Shown here: positions 9,002 to 18,532 of the stretch, piece by piece
Layout: the number at the start of each line of letters is the position of its first letter
How positions within the stretch are numbered: position 1 is the stretch's first letter
Source of the DNA: Patescibacteria group bacterium UBA5532
Lineage (GTDB): Bacteria; Patescibacteriota; Gracilibacteria; BD1-5; UBA2023
Assembly: GCA_002426885.1 (NCBI GenBank)
Contig: DINU01000019.1
Location: forward strand, 536-32,526
Length of the DNA: 31,991 nucleotides
Direction of reading: 5' to 3'
Notes under the pieces: model-generated
What the model was told of the DNA's origin: nothing
Databases searched by the model: none
Seen by the model: only the letters and a program-made list of their open reading frames with translations
Program-made: the position numbers and the translations under genes

Positions 9002-10369
9002 CTACTGTGAGTTACTCCGAATCTGATACCGCTTATCAATTTCTTCTTGTTGCATCCTTTTTTCTGCGAGCGTCGACTTTCCTGGTTCTTTTCAGAAAAG
9101 TGTCTCGATAAGAATTTCCAGACGCCGAATCTCACTTTTCCTATAAAAAAATGGTCGCATATGTCACATATCAACGCCCCTAATAGTATGTCATTCTTTT
9201 TTATCTATAGTCAGAGAAGGATCATTTTTCCCGAAGACCTGAATTGTCTTGAGTCATGCTGGTGGTGTGTACGATCAGAGCGACCATGCGAGTTCTTTTA
9301 GTATTTCCTTCTTTCTTGCCTCCTGCGTCACTGCGTCTGCATCATCCAGAGTATTTGACATGATTGTATTAAATCGCTCACGCATTATTGCTTTTGCTTT
9401 TTTTACTCCTATATCCCTGCGATCGAGAGTATTGACCTGCTTTTGTGTATCTTGTGTTCAGAAGAAACTATTCCGCAAGCGAAGCTTCGTATTTTCCCAT
9501 TGTTTCTGGACTCATTCTTTTCCTTGATCCCAGAAAAATCATAGTCATATCTGAAGAAGACTTGGATCCTCTCCGAAAGAAACGGGCGATTCCAGTCTGA
9601 CAATCATACGAGGAAGATTAGCATTATAGCCTTCGTTGTTTTCCCTATTCTTATATCTTGGCTCCTGCGTCACTTCACCAGAATTCAGGAGTAACTCCCC
9701 TGTCTCTGCTGCGAGATTCGCTCCCATAGAAATCCCATACATCTCTATATTTTTTGCTGAAGTTCATGTTTCTTGAATTAATTCTGCATAAATTTTGGCA
9801 AATGCTTCATAGGGATTCTTTTTTGCTTCTTTAGCAAATTCCTCAGTCACGAATCACTGGGGATTCGTCGGAAATCCGAGATTATAGATCATCGTATTCT
9901 CGACGACTTCCCCCGCACGAATCGCTCGAATTACGGCAGGAAGTAGCTTGAGTGCTTGGTGCATCGTTTCTTCGATGAATGACATGGAGCTTCATTCTAA
10001 TGGATCGGAGACAACACCAGGAAATGGAAGAGAAGATCCAAAAATATACTGTGTCTTTTTATCTATGATCTGAGGATCTCCCACTGGAGTGGAATCATTT
10101 GGATACCTCTGTAATAATTTTTTGGCAAGCTCGAAAATACTGAGAGAAGTGTATGGAAACTTCACTCATTCATGTGTCTCGAAGAGCTTCGTATTCTGCA
10201 TCACAATCTCAGAAAAATCCTCGAGAAAATGATCGATCACTTTCTGATCTTTCATGGTATCGAAAGATGAGCCATATTCTTTCAGAGCCTTATTGTAGTC
10301 ATATCTTGCTCTTACTGCATGATAAATATCTGAAGATACTGCTTGACCCCCCGATTTCAATTCTTCCAT
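9002..10369 (-). CDS. Alpha/beta-hydrolase-fold protein, own transcript
   Basis: This 455-residue protein has no signal peptide or membrane segment. The nucleophile elbow is Y-G-I-S214-M-G (GxSxG), an acid candidate is D383 in VFGKNDPS, and a histidine candidate is H403 in M-G-H-M, with Gly402 encoded by UGA; order and spacing fit the Ser-Asp-His triad of the superfamily. The first 140 residues are mostly helical and match nothing I know; a further insertion lies between the Ser and Asp. The substrate is unknown; esterase or lipase activity is a guess. Codon use is more AT-rich than neighbouring genes, with fewer TCG, CTC and ATC codons. It has a near-consensus promoter and its own terminator, so it is a stand-alone unit, possibly acquired. 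Confidence 0.78.
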
Positions 10370-10393
10370 AAAAGAATAATACGTACAAGAGAT

Positions 10394-10422
10394 ATTGTAT
10401 ATATGTATATATAAATTGTCAA
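10394..10422 (-). promoter_or_regulatory. Near-consensus sigma70 promoter of the hydrolase gene
   Basis: On the minus strand TTGACA (10422-10417), 17 bases, then TACAAT (10399-10394). It lies directly after the stop of the glutamate dehydrogenase gene, and the start codon at 10369 is about 19 bases after the expected transcription start. Confidence 0.8.
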
Positions 10423-10425
10423 ATC

Positions 10426-11667
10426 CTATCCCCCTCTCGCTTCCATAGCCTCGAGAATCCGTGTCAGAGCGACGATATACGCTCCCATACGAAGACTCGT
10501 GTTTTTCTGATTCGCATGAAAAAGTACTCACTGGAGTGCTTGCTTCATTTTTAATGAAAGTTTTTCTTGGACTTCTTCGAGAGACCAGAAATAATTCGCA
10601 TTATTCTGGACCTGCTCGAAATAACTCACCGTCACTCCGCCTGCATTGGCGAGAATATCAGGAATAACGGAAATTCCTCGAGCAAAAAGAATCGTATCCG
10701 CATCAGGCGTCGTCGGACCATTCGCGAGCTCGAGAATGAGCCCTGCTTGAATTTTTTCGGCATTTTCCATGGTGATCTGATTCTCGAGTGCTGCGGGGAT
10801 CAGAATATCACATGACTCTTGTAAAAGTTCTGCATTCGAAAGTTTTTTTCCTCATGTATACGAATCGAGAGATCATCTTCATTTTTTCAGAGAAAGCATC
10901 TGCTCGATATCGAGTCCATCGGGATCAAAAACTCCCGTATGTGAATCGGACGCACCGATGATAATCGCACCAGCTTCAGAGAGGAGTCGTATCATCGTCA
11001 GTCAGGCATTTCCTGCACCCTGCACGATTATTTTTTTTCCAGCGATTTTTTCTTTTTTCTCCGCGAGAAATCCTTCCAGTACGAAGAAGCCTCCCTGTGC
11101 CGTCGCAGTATCACGACCGAGTGACCCACCAATTGCGAGTGGTTTTCCAGTAAATGCTCCCGGCGACCATGTCCCGACAAGTCGAGAATACTCATCGACC
11201 ATCCATGCCATTATGTTTCCATTCGTATTCACATCTGGCGCGGGAATATCGTGGAGCGGTCCGAGATACTTATAGAGCTTCTGCACCCAGCCACGCGAGA
11301 GCGACTCGAGCTCACGGGGAGAAAGGTGCTTCGGGTCGACGATCACTCATCACTTCCCTCCTCCGAGCGGAAGATCGAGCACTGCACACTTCATACTCAT
11401 CCATGCCGAGAGTGCCATGACCTCATCCTTCGTGACATCCTGATGATAGCGGATACCTCACTTATACGGACCTCGCGCACTGCTATGTTCTGAGCGATAT
11501 CAGGTAAATACCTGCGTCGTTCCATCATCCATACAGACTGGGATCGATACCTCGATCACCCGCTCTGGAGACAGGAGTGAAGTGAACTCATGTGGATATT
11601 TTTTCTCGAGCAGATCATATGCCTCGCGCATCTGTGTACGAGCAGATTCGAATGGATTGATAGACAT
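10426..11667 (-). CDS. gdhA: Glu/Leu/Phe/Val dehydrogenase (glutamate dehydrogenase)
   Basis: At 413 residues it has the length of hexameric glutamate dehydrogenases, which interconvert glutamate and 2-oxoglutarate plus ammonia. The substrate region G-P-Y-K-G-G-I-R-Y is followed by ALSAWMSMKCAVLDLPLGGGKGG, which contains the catalytic Lys context. The Rossmann motif is Q-G-A-G-N-A-G at the start of the second domain. Gly residues in GPYKGG, GGGKGG and GAGNAG are encoded by UGA, which is strong support for the code. Leucine or phenylalanine dehydrogenases share these motifs, so the exact substrate is likely but not certain. It is the last gene of the nrd operon, 8 bases after nrdB. In a reduced genome it could supply glutamate, ammonia or reducing power. 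Confidence 0.93.
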
Positions 11668-11675
11668 AAGCAGAA

Positions 11676-12713
11676 TTAGAAATCCCAGCTTCCCTTCATA
11701 CTACTCGACTGTGTATAATTAATGACCGTCGACTCGAAAAAGTTCGATCGATCACTGTTCGGATCCTGGAGACGATCGAGGTGTTTGTATGGATTCTTGA
11801 TCGCTTCTGGATAGAGTGGCTCGATTCCGAGTATAGAAAGACGCTGATTGGCGAGCCATTGTGTATATTCGACCGTCGTCTCAGCATTAATTCATGGGAT
11901 TTTATTTCCGAGAATATGCTTCGACCACTCGATCTCTTGATCCACCGCGACTTTAAACATGTCGAGCAGAAGTTTTTCATTATAAATATCTGGAAATTCT
12001 CTTCGGATTTCTTTCAGGATATTCGCGAAAAGTGTCACATGCGTCAGTTCATCACGACGAATATAGGCGATCATACGCCCTGTCGCAGGCATCTTCATAT
12101 GATCCACGAGCGTATCGAAGAATGCGAATCCGTTATAGAAGTAGAGGCTTTCGAGAAGGAAATTCGCGACAATCCCACGAAAGAAGTTCGCGTCCGAAGG
12201 TTCATCGATAAAATCCTGATAAATTTTTCCGATATATGCGTTTCTCTTCAGAAGAATCGTATCACTCCGCCAGAAATAGTAAATATCTTTTCGCTCTTCT
12301 GCGCTCACGACTGTCTCGAGGATCGTCGCATAACTCTGAGAATGAATCGCTTCCTGATATGCCTGGATCGCGAGGAGAAGATTTACCTCTGGACTCGTGA
12401 TATAATCCGAGAAATTCGGAAGATTAACTGTCTGGATCGAGTCGAGAAAGATCAGAAATGAAAGGATTCATTTATATGCACGCTGTTCTTCTGGGGTAAG
12501 ATTATTCGCGAAATCCTTCTGATCATCCTTCAGTCCTGAGACTTTTTCTGGAATCCAGAAGTTTCCGATCATGACAGGATACATCGCTTTTGCCCAGGGA
12601 TATCGGACATCATTGAGGTTAAAAATCCCAGTCGTCGATGCTTTTATAATCGTACGAATAGAGGTGTCATCATTTCCTTCCGGATTAAAGATGAGATTTT
12701 TATCGAAGGACAT
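11676..12713 (-). CDS. nrdB: Class I ribonucleotide reductase, beta (radical) subunit
   Basis: This 345-residue protein is the ferritin-like radical subunit of class I ribonucleotide reductase, which supplies the tyrosyl radical used by NrdA. The di-metal ligands are visible: D91 (LDSIQT), E121 and H124 (QEAIHS), E188 (LLESLYF), E222 and H225 (RRDELTHV). The radical tyrosine is Y128, four residues after H124 as in E. coli NrdB. The C-terminal tail SSSMKGSWDF resembles the peptide that docks into NrdA. UGA reads as Gly at about residues 82 and 272. It is separated from the upstream pyrophosphohydrolase gene by 56 bases and from the dehydrogenase gene by 8. An unmodified Fe/Mn cofactor type cannot be told from sequence. 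Confidence 0.96.
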
Positions 12714-12769
12714 AGTAAAAATAAAACAAATAGAAAGAAATGCTGAAGTATTCCTGTGTTTTTATAGAT

Positions 12770-13090
12770 TTAAAATCGTAAAATATACCGATTTTCAAAT
12801 CCTCATTTTTGTATTCTTTTTTGCTCCTGAATCAAGCGAATCTCAGACATTTTTATCTCATTCAGATGCAGCATCGAATCGATCACTTCGAAGACATCAG
12901 CGATTTCTTCGATGAGTTCCTCTTTATTTTTTGCTTCCGCGACTTCCTGTGCTTCTTCGAGTAATTTTAAGGAAAGTTGTCGTCAGAAAGTATCTTCATC
13001 CGCTTTGTAAAAGTCTACCTTTCGTCACTCACGCTGGATAATATGTGGAATATTATCACGAACAAGTTTTTGAGAGTTTTTATTTTCCAT
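12770..13090 (-). CDS. MazG/HisE-like NTP pyrophosphohydrolase
   Basis: This 106-residue all-alpha protein starts KLVRDNIPHII after seven residues, the signature of the PRA-PH/MazG-like nucleoside triphosphate pyrophosphohydrolases. The magnesium-binding acidic helices follow: L-L-E-E-A-Q-E-V-A-E-A at about 44-54 and E-L-I-E-E-I-A-D-V-F-E-V-I-D at about 60-73. The C-terminal G-G-F-E-N-R segment is also typical, and its first Gly is UGA. Such enzymes hydrolyse NTPs or dNTPs to monophosphates and pyrophosphate. Its place between nrdA and nrdB suggests control or cleaning of the dNTP pool made by the reductase. A histidine-pathway role (HisE) is less likely, because no his genes are near. The nrdA stop is 8 bases upstream. 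Confidence 0.9.
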
Positions 13091-13098
13091 AAAAGAAA

Positions 13099-15729
13099 TT
13101 ATCCGCTACAGCTGACACACGCATCTTTCTGGACCTCAGCAGAGAGTGAGCGGACGTAGTAGACCGTCTTGATTCCCTGATTCCAGCTCTTCATGTAGTA
13201 TCCGTAGAGCTCTTGTGGAGAGACGCTCTCGGGATTGATCATCCACTCGAAGCTGATCGACTGATCGACCCAGTGATAGATCGTAGAAATCATATCGATG
13301 ACATCATTCATGTCCATATTGACGTATTCCTTGTAGTACCAGAAGTTCTCTGCAGAAAGCTTCGGAGCAATACGCACGGTCGGAGAAGAGAGATTCGTCT
13401 CGATAAAGTACTTCTTATAGATCGGAAGGAGTCCTTGTGTCGTCCCGACGACACCAGCAGTCGACGTATTTGGTGCTGGAGCAGTATGATACCCGAAACG
13501 CAGTCCATGCTGTTTGATATCTGCGAAAAGTCATTTCCAGTCGAGATTTTTCGAGACCGATTCCTGGATGAATGCCTTCTCATCTCGCCCGAGAAGAATC
13601 CCCTTCGAGTGTTCTGATCCAGGATAGAGTGGATAATATCCACGTTCTTTCGCGAGATCAGCAGATGCACGATATGTGTAATAGGTAAATTTCTCGAACA
13701 TTGCATTTACATGCTCTCGTGCTTCGAGTGAGTCGTATGCGATCTTATGGGTCGCGAGATATTCCGCAAGTCCGAGATAGCCGATCCCGATCGCGCGATA
13801 TCGCCCAGCAGTACGCTCAGCAGCCTTGATCGGATACTTCGACATAGTCACGATATTATCGAGCATGCGACAGAGGACTGGCATGGCTTTTTGCATATCT
13901 TTTTCATCGTGTACTTTCGCGACATTGATAGACGCGAGATTACATGTCACGACATCTCATGGCTCGTAGCGGATGACGATTTTCCCATCTTCGATAGTTT
14001 CTTCTATGAACTTCGATGGAGATGCATTCTGACAGATTTCTGTACAGAGCTGAGTCGAGTAGACATTTCCTTCATGTTTATTCGGATTGACACGATTGAC
14101 GCTATCACGAAAGAAGACATATGGCATTCCTGTCTCGACGACCGTCTTGAGAAATTGCTTGAAAAGGTCTTTTGCTTTTACGACTTTTCTGAGTGTCATA
14201 TCCTCGTCTTTCTCGAGTTCTTGGTAAAATGCCTCAAATTCTGTGTCGAATGTATCTTCGAGTCTGCGTCCATACTTTTTCGAGACCTCATATGGATCAA
14301 GTAGAGTCCACTCTGCATCTTCATGGACGCGTCGCATGAAAATATCTGGGATCGAAACCGCCGGAAATACATCGAATGCTTTCGCACGGATATCTCCCGT
14401 CTCTGTCTGAAGATTCAGAAAGTCCTGAATATCGCGATGCCAAACATCGAGTGTCACTGACACTGATCCGAGACGTGTCCCGAGCTGGTTGACAGCGATC
14501 GCCGTATCATTAATAACTTTTATCCATGGATTAACTCCACCAGCTGCTCACCGAATCCCACGGATCATCGAGCCTTGTGCTCGGATATGTCCGAGATAGA
14601 CACCGATTCCTCCAGCGAACTTCGAGATCTGTGCGATATCTTCGATACCGTGATAGATCGCACGAAGATCATCTTCGATATTGATCTTGAAACAGCTCGT
14701 AAGCTGATGCCAGTTGGTTCGTGGATTGATGAGTGCTGGTGTCGCAAGTGATATCTTCTGCTCACTACAGTACTCATAGACTTTCATCGCGAAGTCAAAT
14801 CGCGTCTCAGGACTCTCAGGAATCGCGTAAAATAATGCTACCGACATGTAAAGCTCTTGTGGAAGCTCACGAACGACTTTATTCGGATTTAGGAGATATC
14901 GCTTCGAGAGTGAAAGTACTGTCGTATACCCATAGTTCATATCTGTTTTTCGCCCCTTCTTCGCAAGGACCTCCCCTGCTTTCAGGATATCTTCTTCTGA
15001 GTAATAATTCATGAAATCCTTATAATAAAGCCCTTCTGCGATATACGTCTTGAAGAAATCTAAATACGCTTTTCCAGAGTAAATATCTGACTGCTTGATA
15101 CCACGATTTTTTCCGGCTTTTTTATAGAGATCAAAAAGAGCGAAGCGCGCCGCGACCTTTTCCCATGCAGTATTCTCGACACTGATCAGATCGATACATG
15201 TCTTCGTCAGAAGCTTGATAATATCTGCGGTTTTCATGTCTTCGACGATATTCTTCTTGAAGGCATCCATCAGCTCCTGGAATGTACATGAATCCTCGTA
15301 TCATTCGACTGCATAGCGGAAAATCTTCTCGATCTTTTCGAGATCAAATGTCTCTTTTTTCCCACTTGATTTTACGACTTTAAAATGATTTTTATCGAAG
15401 TTTTTCACGAGTTTTTCGTGTGCCTCTTCTCGCTCCTCGAGGCGTTTTGATCGGTAAATAATGTACTGTCGTGCGACTTCATATTTATTAAACTTCATGA
15501 GATTTTGCTCGACAATATCCTGAATATCCTCGACAGAAGGTGTCCGATTCACAAAAATCTCACCATAGACTCGATCGAGATCTTTTATGATAAAATCAGT
15601 AATGACGGGAATAAACGATTTTTCTGATTCTCCGATCGCGTTACATGCGGATTCGATCGCATGACTGATACGTGAGACATCAAACTCGACGATTTCTCCA
15701 TCTCTTTTTCGGACATGAGTAGGTGCCAT
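13099..15729 (-). CDS. nrdA: Class I ribonucleotide reductase, alpha subunit with two ATP-cones
   Basis: This 876-residue catalytic subunit reduces ribonucleotides to deoxyribonucleotides. Two ATP-cone regulatory domains occur in tandem: residues about 4-95 (VRKRDGEIVEFD) and about 117-205 (VVKSSGKKETFD), instead of the single cone of E. coli NrdA, which makes the protein longer. The catalytic part shows C346 (TSCF) and C596 (TCNLAS) as the likely redox pair, C562 (QLCTEI) as the likely thiyl radical Cys, and C871/C874 at the tail for re-reduction. UGA-Gly occurs at RGIRG and at RYEPG just before the D-V-V-T-C segment, where it would otherwise truncate the enzyme. It heads the operon nrdA, pyrophosphohydrolase, nrdB, gdhA. 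Two NrdR-box-like sites overlap its promoter. Confidence 0.96.
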
Positions 15730-15793
15730 ACTGAATAAAAAATTATAGAAAAATAAAGTCCCAGTGCAATTTCTGTAAAAATAGAGAGAATAA

Positions 15794-15814
15794 AAGCCAA
15801 GAAAATGGCTCTTC
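15794..15814 (-). promoter_or_regulatory. Attenuator-like hairpin in the nrdA leader
   Basis: In the roughly 100-base leader, AGCCA and TGGCT form a stem around a 6-base loop, extended by AAG/TTT pairs including one G-U, followed by a T-rich stretch on the minus strand. It could be a weak attenuator. The stem is short, so this is tentative. Confidence 0.35.
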
Positions 15815-15819
15815 TGTTT

Positions 15820-15835
15820 CTACTACATATTGTGT
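15820..15835 (-). promoter_or_regulatory. NrdR-box-like site, proximal
   Basis: The minus-strand sequence ACACAATATGTAGTAG agrees at all but about two of 16 positions with the known NrdR box (ACAC-A/T-ATAT-A/G-TAGTGT type). It covers the expected transcription start of nrdA. Confidence 0.65.
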
Positions 15836-15840
15836 TACAC

Positions 15841-15869
15841 ACAATATAGAAACCTCTATATATTGTCAA
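15841..15869 (-). promoter_or_regulatory. Promoter of the nrd operon
   Basis: On the minus strand TTGACA (15869-15864), 17 bases, then TATTGT (15846-15841). The consensus -35 is clear and the -10 is weaker. Both NrdR-like boxes overlap or flank it. Confidence 0.65.
15853..15868 (-). promoter_or_regulatory. NrdR-box-like site, distal
   Basis: The minus-strand sequence TGACAATATATAGAGG agrees with about 12 of 16 NrdR-box positions and overlaps the -35 hexamer. Its start is 33 bases from that of the proximal box, close to the three-helical-turn spacing reported for paired NrdR boxes. Confidence 0.6.
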
Positions 15870-15908
15870 AATCTTTTTTTATTTTCCTCCCCCCTTCCCT
15901 TCTCTATC

Positions 15909-15938
15909 TTGATTTTTTTTCTATTTGACTATTATACA
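15909..15938 (+). promoter_or_regulatory. Promoter of the nucleotidyltransferase gene
   Basis: TTGATT (15909-15914), 18 bases, then TATACA (15933-15938). The ATG at 15964 is about 19 bases after the expected start. It is divergent from the nrd promoter. Confidence 0.55.
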
Positions 15939-15963
15939 TTTCCATGTGACTTACATAAATACT

Positions 15964-16380
15964 ATGGAAAATGGCTCTGGAAAGCGGATAATGACATTTT
16001 GAACATTCGATCTCTTCCACAAGTGACATATGTTTTATCTGACAGAGGCAAAAAAGCTCGGAGCAGAGCTCTATATCGTGATCGCTCGCGACGAGCGCGT
16101 CCTGAAATGAAAGTGAAAACACCCGATCGAAGGAGAAGATATTCGGAAAAAAAATGTGCAAAAAGCCTTTCCTGATGCGACAGTTATCCTCGGAGACGCG
16201 ATCGATATATTCGAGCCGATCAGGAAATATGCGCCGGACATACTCGTATTCTGATACGATCAGAAAGCTCCAGAAGAGCAAATCCGCCGAATCTTTCCAG
16301 ATATTCAGATCTCGCGCATTCCGAGCTTCGAGCCAGACATCTGGAAAAGCTCGAAATTACGGGATAATTACGCGCGCTAA
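15964..16380 (+). CDS. Cytidylyltransferase-like nucleotidyltransferase (FAD-synthase-like)
   Basis: This 138-residue protein has the HIGH-superfamily motif G13-T-F-D-L-F-H19-K-G21-H22 with both Gly13 and Gly21 encoded by UGA. The length, the V-F-G-Y-D-Q motif near residue 100 (its Gly also UGA) and the C-terminal K-S-S-K-L-R segment fit the family of glycerol-3-phosphate cytidylyltransferases and archaeal-type FAD synthases (FMN adenylyltransferase). FAD synthase is favoured because K/H-S-S-x-L/I-R is seen there, but the substrate is not certain. The start at 15964 is supported by the promoter spacing; an in-frame ATG at 15991 immediately before the motif is also possible. The next gene encodes a flavin-linked type of membrane protein, which would agree with a flavin role. 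Confidence 0.85.
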
Positions 16381-16433
16381 TCGATACTGATATCTGTTTT
16401 CTTTTTGCTTGATTTCCCAGACATTCTTATACA

Positions 16434-17063
16434 ATGCGACATATATTTCTATCTCGTAACATACCCCCATGGCTTTTATCCTCTTGATCCTGATATTCAT
16501 TCTTTCATTTACTCCTCTCGCTGGGATGATCAACACATTCCTCAGAAAAAATATGAAATATTGCACTCGAGATTCTCGTCTTTCTTCTCTTTCTTCCGAT
16601 ACTCGGGAAGGTATTCTCAGCTTCGATCGCTATGACACTCATCCCCTATAGAAAATGACTCGGAATTCTTATGGGAATGCTCGCACTCGTGCATGCTTTC
16701 AAGTACTTATGTGATCCTCTTCTTACGGGCAATACATTTACCATACTCCCATGGGAATGAGACTTCTGGCAAAGTGGGACCACCATCTCGTATCTCTGAA
16801 TCGGACTTATCGCGCTTATTTTTACCTTTGTTCTTCTTATTACCTCGAATGTCTACTCGATGAAACTCCTCGGAAGAACCTGGAAAAAAACCCAGCGATG
16901 AGCGTATGTCATACTTATCCTCGTATATATTCATGTTATGCTCATGCGTGGGATGATCGACCTCTTCTCGATCAGTGTGATGATCGTATTTTTTATAGGG
17001 AAAATCCTCGAATGGAAAAAAATCGTACTGATACAGAAGTCCACACCAAAAATCCCCGCATAA
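16434..17063 (+). CDS. Ferric-reductase-like / MsrQ-like transmembrane protein
   Basis: This 209-residue membrane protein of five or six helices resembles the haem-binding ferric-reductase-like domain (MsrQ/YedZ type). RKGLGILMGMLALVHAFKYL at about 94-113 matches the RRxLGL...LHxxxY helix, with H108. The helix LLITSNVYSMKLLGRTWKKTQRGAY carries the LTSN and LGxxW motifs, but the position of the usual axial His after W-x-x-L is Gln, and the next His is in YIHVML. Several UGA-Gly codons occur, including K-G-L-G. MsrQ passes electrons to the periplasmic methionine sulfoxide reductase MsrP, and no msrP lies nearby. The ATG at 16434 is the only supported start; 53 bases separate it from the nucleotidyltransferase, and readthrough is likely. 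Confidence 0.75.
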
Positions 17064-17399
17064 ATACGAGAGAAATCATATATTTCCGCAGAATGTTTTC
17101 GGACTTTCTGTGGATTTTTTTTCGCGGGGACACGATAAAAACAAGAGGTAAATCAGCGTCTCGCATATCAGAAACGAATAATAAGCGAAGGCTTGTTATT
17201 GTCTCATGGATGAGGTCTGTATTCTTGAAATAGACAAGGCTAAGAAACATAGATTCTGAGATACACCCAGGATGACAGATACGAGCGTGACCCCCTTGCG
17301 CGTCAGGAATCTACGTCCGCAAGTGAGCCGAGAGATGCAATCCAAGAAAGCATCGAATACAAAAAAAGATCGAATTCGAGTCACACACTTTACAGAGTT
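17064..17399. other. Non-coding stretch with a MITE-like repeat arrangement
   Basis: Neither strand carries a recognisable protein in this gap between convergent genes. From 17251 to 17312 two 26-base units lie head to head: one ends GGATGAC and starts AGATTCT, the other starts GTGACCC and ends GGAATCT. This arrangement resembles the intergenic GTCAT(T/C)C...GAATCT repeat or MITE elements common in many bacterial genomes. The following bases (about 17325-17400) extend the same kind of sequence up to the stop of the endonuclease gene. No second copy is present in this window, so its repeat nature is unproven. Confidence 0.45.
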
Positions 17400-17789
17400 C
17401 TATTTCGTGCTTCCGATCCGATACTCTGTAAATCGGATATGTTTCCGACTGATGCACGCTCGAATATTTTGTTCATTCGTATTTAATCGCGATTTTCCAC
17501 TCTTCAGCTCGAGAAATACGATCTCTCGAAGATTTCCTTCAGAGAGTCCATCAAATATGACATAGTCGACTCATTTTCCGAGAAATACCATATCTTTCGG
17601 AGCAAAAGGAAAATCAGGAAGTGCGGGAAGAACTTTCTCATAGACTCATCCGAGAATGACCGACTTCGAGTTCTTGACGGCTTCTTTTCGGATGTGGCGC
17701 ATCGCCTGATAGGTCATGATCCGCCCGATAAATATCCCGAGAATTACCCCGATAATTATCCCGATAATAATGCCGAAAAGTGGATCCAT
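17400..17789 (-). CDS. Holliday-junction-resolvase-related endonuclease (PF10107 type)
   Basis: This 129-residue protein has one N-terminal membrane helix of Gly/Ile-rich repeats (residues about 5-24). It is followed by the signature of the endonuclease family distantly related to archaeal Holliday junction resolvases: F-P-F-A-P-K-D-M-V-F-L-G-K-G-V-D-Y-V-I-F-D-G-L, then E-I-V-F-L-E-L-K-S-G-K-S-R-L-N. The D in VDY and the E-x-K of LELKSGK are the expected nuclease catalytic residues. UGA-Gly occurs twice, once directly before VDY. The family is membrane-anchored and its biological role is not known. The gene is divergent from the nucleosidase-like gene at 17852, with a 62-base gap. Confidence 0.87.
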
Positions 17790-17821
17790 ATAAAAAAATT
17801 TCTGATTTTTTACTTCTCCCT

Positions 17822-17827
17822 TATAAT
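17822..17827 (+). promoter_or_regulatory. Candidate -10 of the nucleosidase-xer-HIT operon
   Basis: A consensus TATAAT lies 25 bases before the ATG at 17852. No good -35 is visible at the right distance, so activation or an extended -10 is possible. Confidence 0.45.
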
Positions 17828-17851
17828 AGAGCGACTTTATTAAAATGCAAT

Positions 17852-18511
17852 ATGATTACTGCTTTCTTGACTCACGAGCCCAGATTTCGCGATGCGATCG
17901 TAAATGAACTCTCACTTCCACGCGACGAAGAAAATACTGAGAAATGAGTCTACACCGTATACCGAAAATGAGATATGATCTGCATATTTCTCGAGCACAC
18001 ACTGACGATCGAAGATATCACACAGATACAGGAGTTATTCGCTCCAGAAGCAATTTTCTTGCCATTTTTCTGATTTTCTGTGAGTTCTCAGCATGAGGTC
18101 GGTGATATTATTTTTCCGAATACATTCCTCCAGTATAATCCACTCATTCAGATGAAGGAGTTCACAAAAGAGCACCATAACACACTTCTCGGGGATGCGA
18201 TATTTCTCGAAAATATCACCGATCAAAAAGACTATCACGTCGAGGACTTCTGACTCTCACTCGGAGGAATCGCGGTGTGAGATGTCACGATCCAAGATAC
18301 AGAAAACTTCACAACCGCGCTCGACTTCACATACGAAGCCGACGTCTACACGACGTATAATCTCATCCCACTGATCCAGCAGATACGTGAAAAATGAGTC
18401 CTCGCATTTCCATTTTTCTATATCGATCACGCTCCGAAAGTCCCGAAAGACTACCGAGCTGATTTGCTCGGGGAAAATATCCTCGTCGCGATCTCGTTTC
18501 TCGAGGACTAA
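17852..18511 (+). CDS. Hypothetical protein, possibly nucleoside-phosphorylase-like
   Basis: This 219-residue soluble protein has no signal peptide. The segment A-I-F-L-P-F-F-G-F-S-V-S-S-Q-H-E-V-G-D-I-I-F-P at about 72-94 and a later G-G-I-A-V-G-D-V-T segment weakly resemble the GDI-type loops of the MTA/SAH nucleosidase and purine phosphorylase fold. The catalytic residues cannot be matched with confidence. Six UGA codons read as Gly. The gene is the first of a plus-strand operon with a tyrosine recombinase 21 bases downstream and two HIT proteins. The fold assignment is inference. The start at 17852 fits the -10 position; the ATG at 17845 is in another frame. Confidence 0.72.
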
Positions 18512-18532
18512 ACTCTCTGAATTTCTGAGCCT

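Noticed and set aside
11781..12461. Plus-strand open frame of 226 codons
   Set aside because: It is antisense to nrdB, whose metal ligands and tail are intact.
17196..17384. Minus-strand open frame of 62 codons
   Set aside because: It lies over the MITE-like sequence; products of this type are known artefacts of intergenic repeats.
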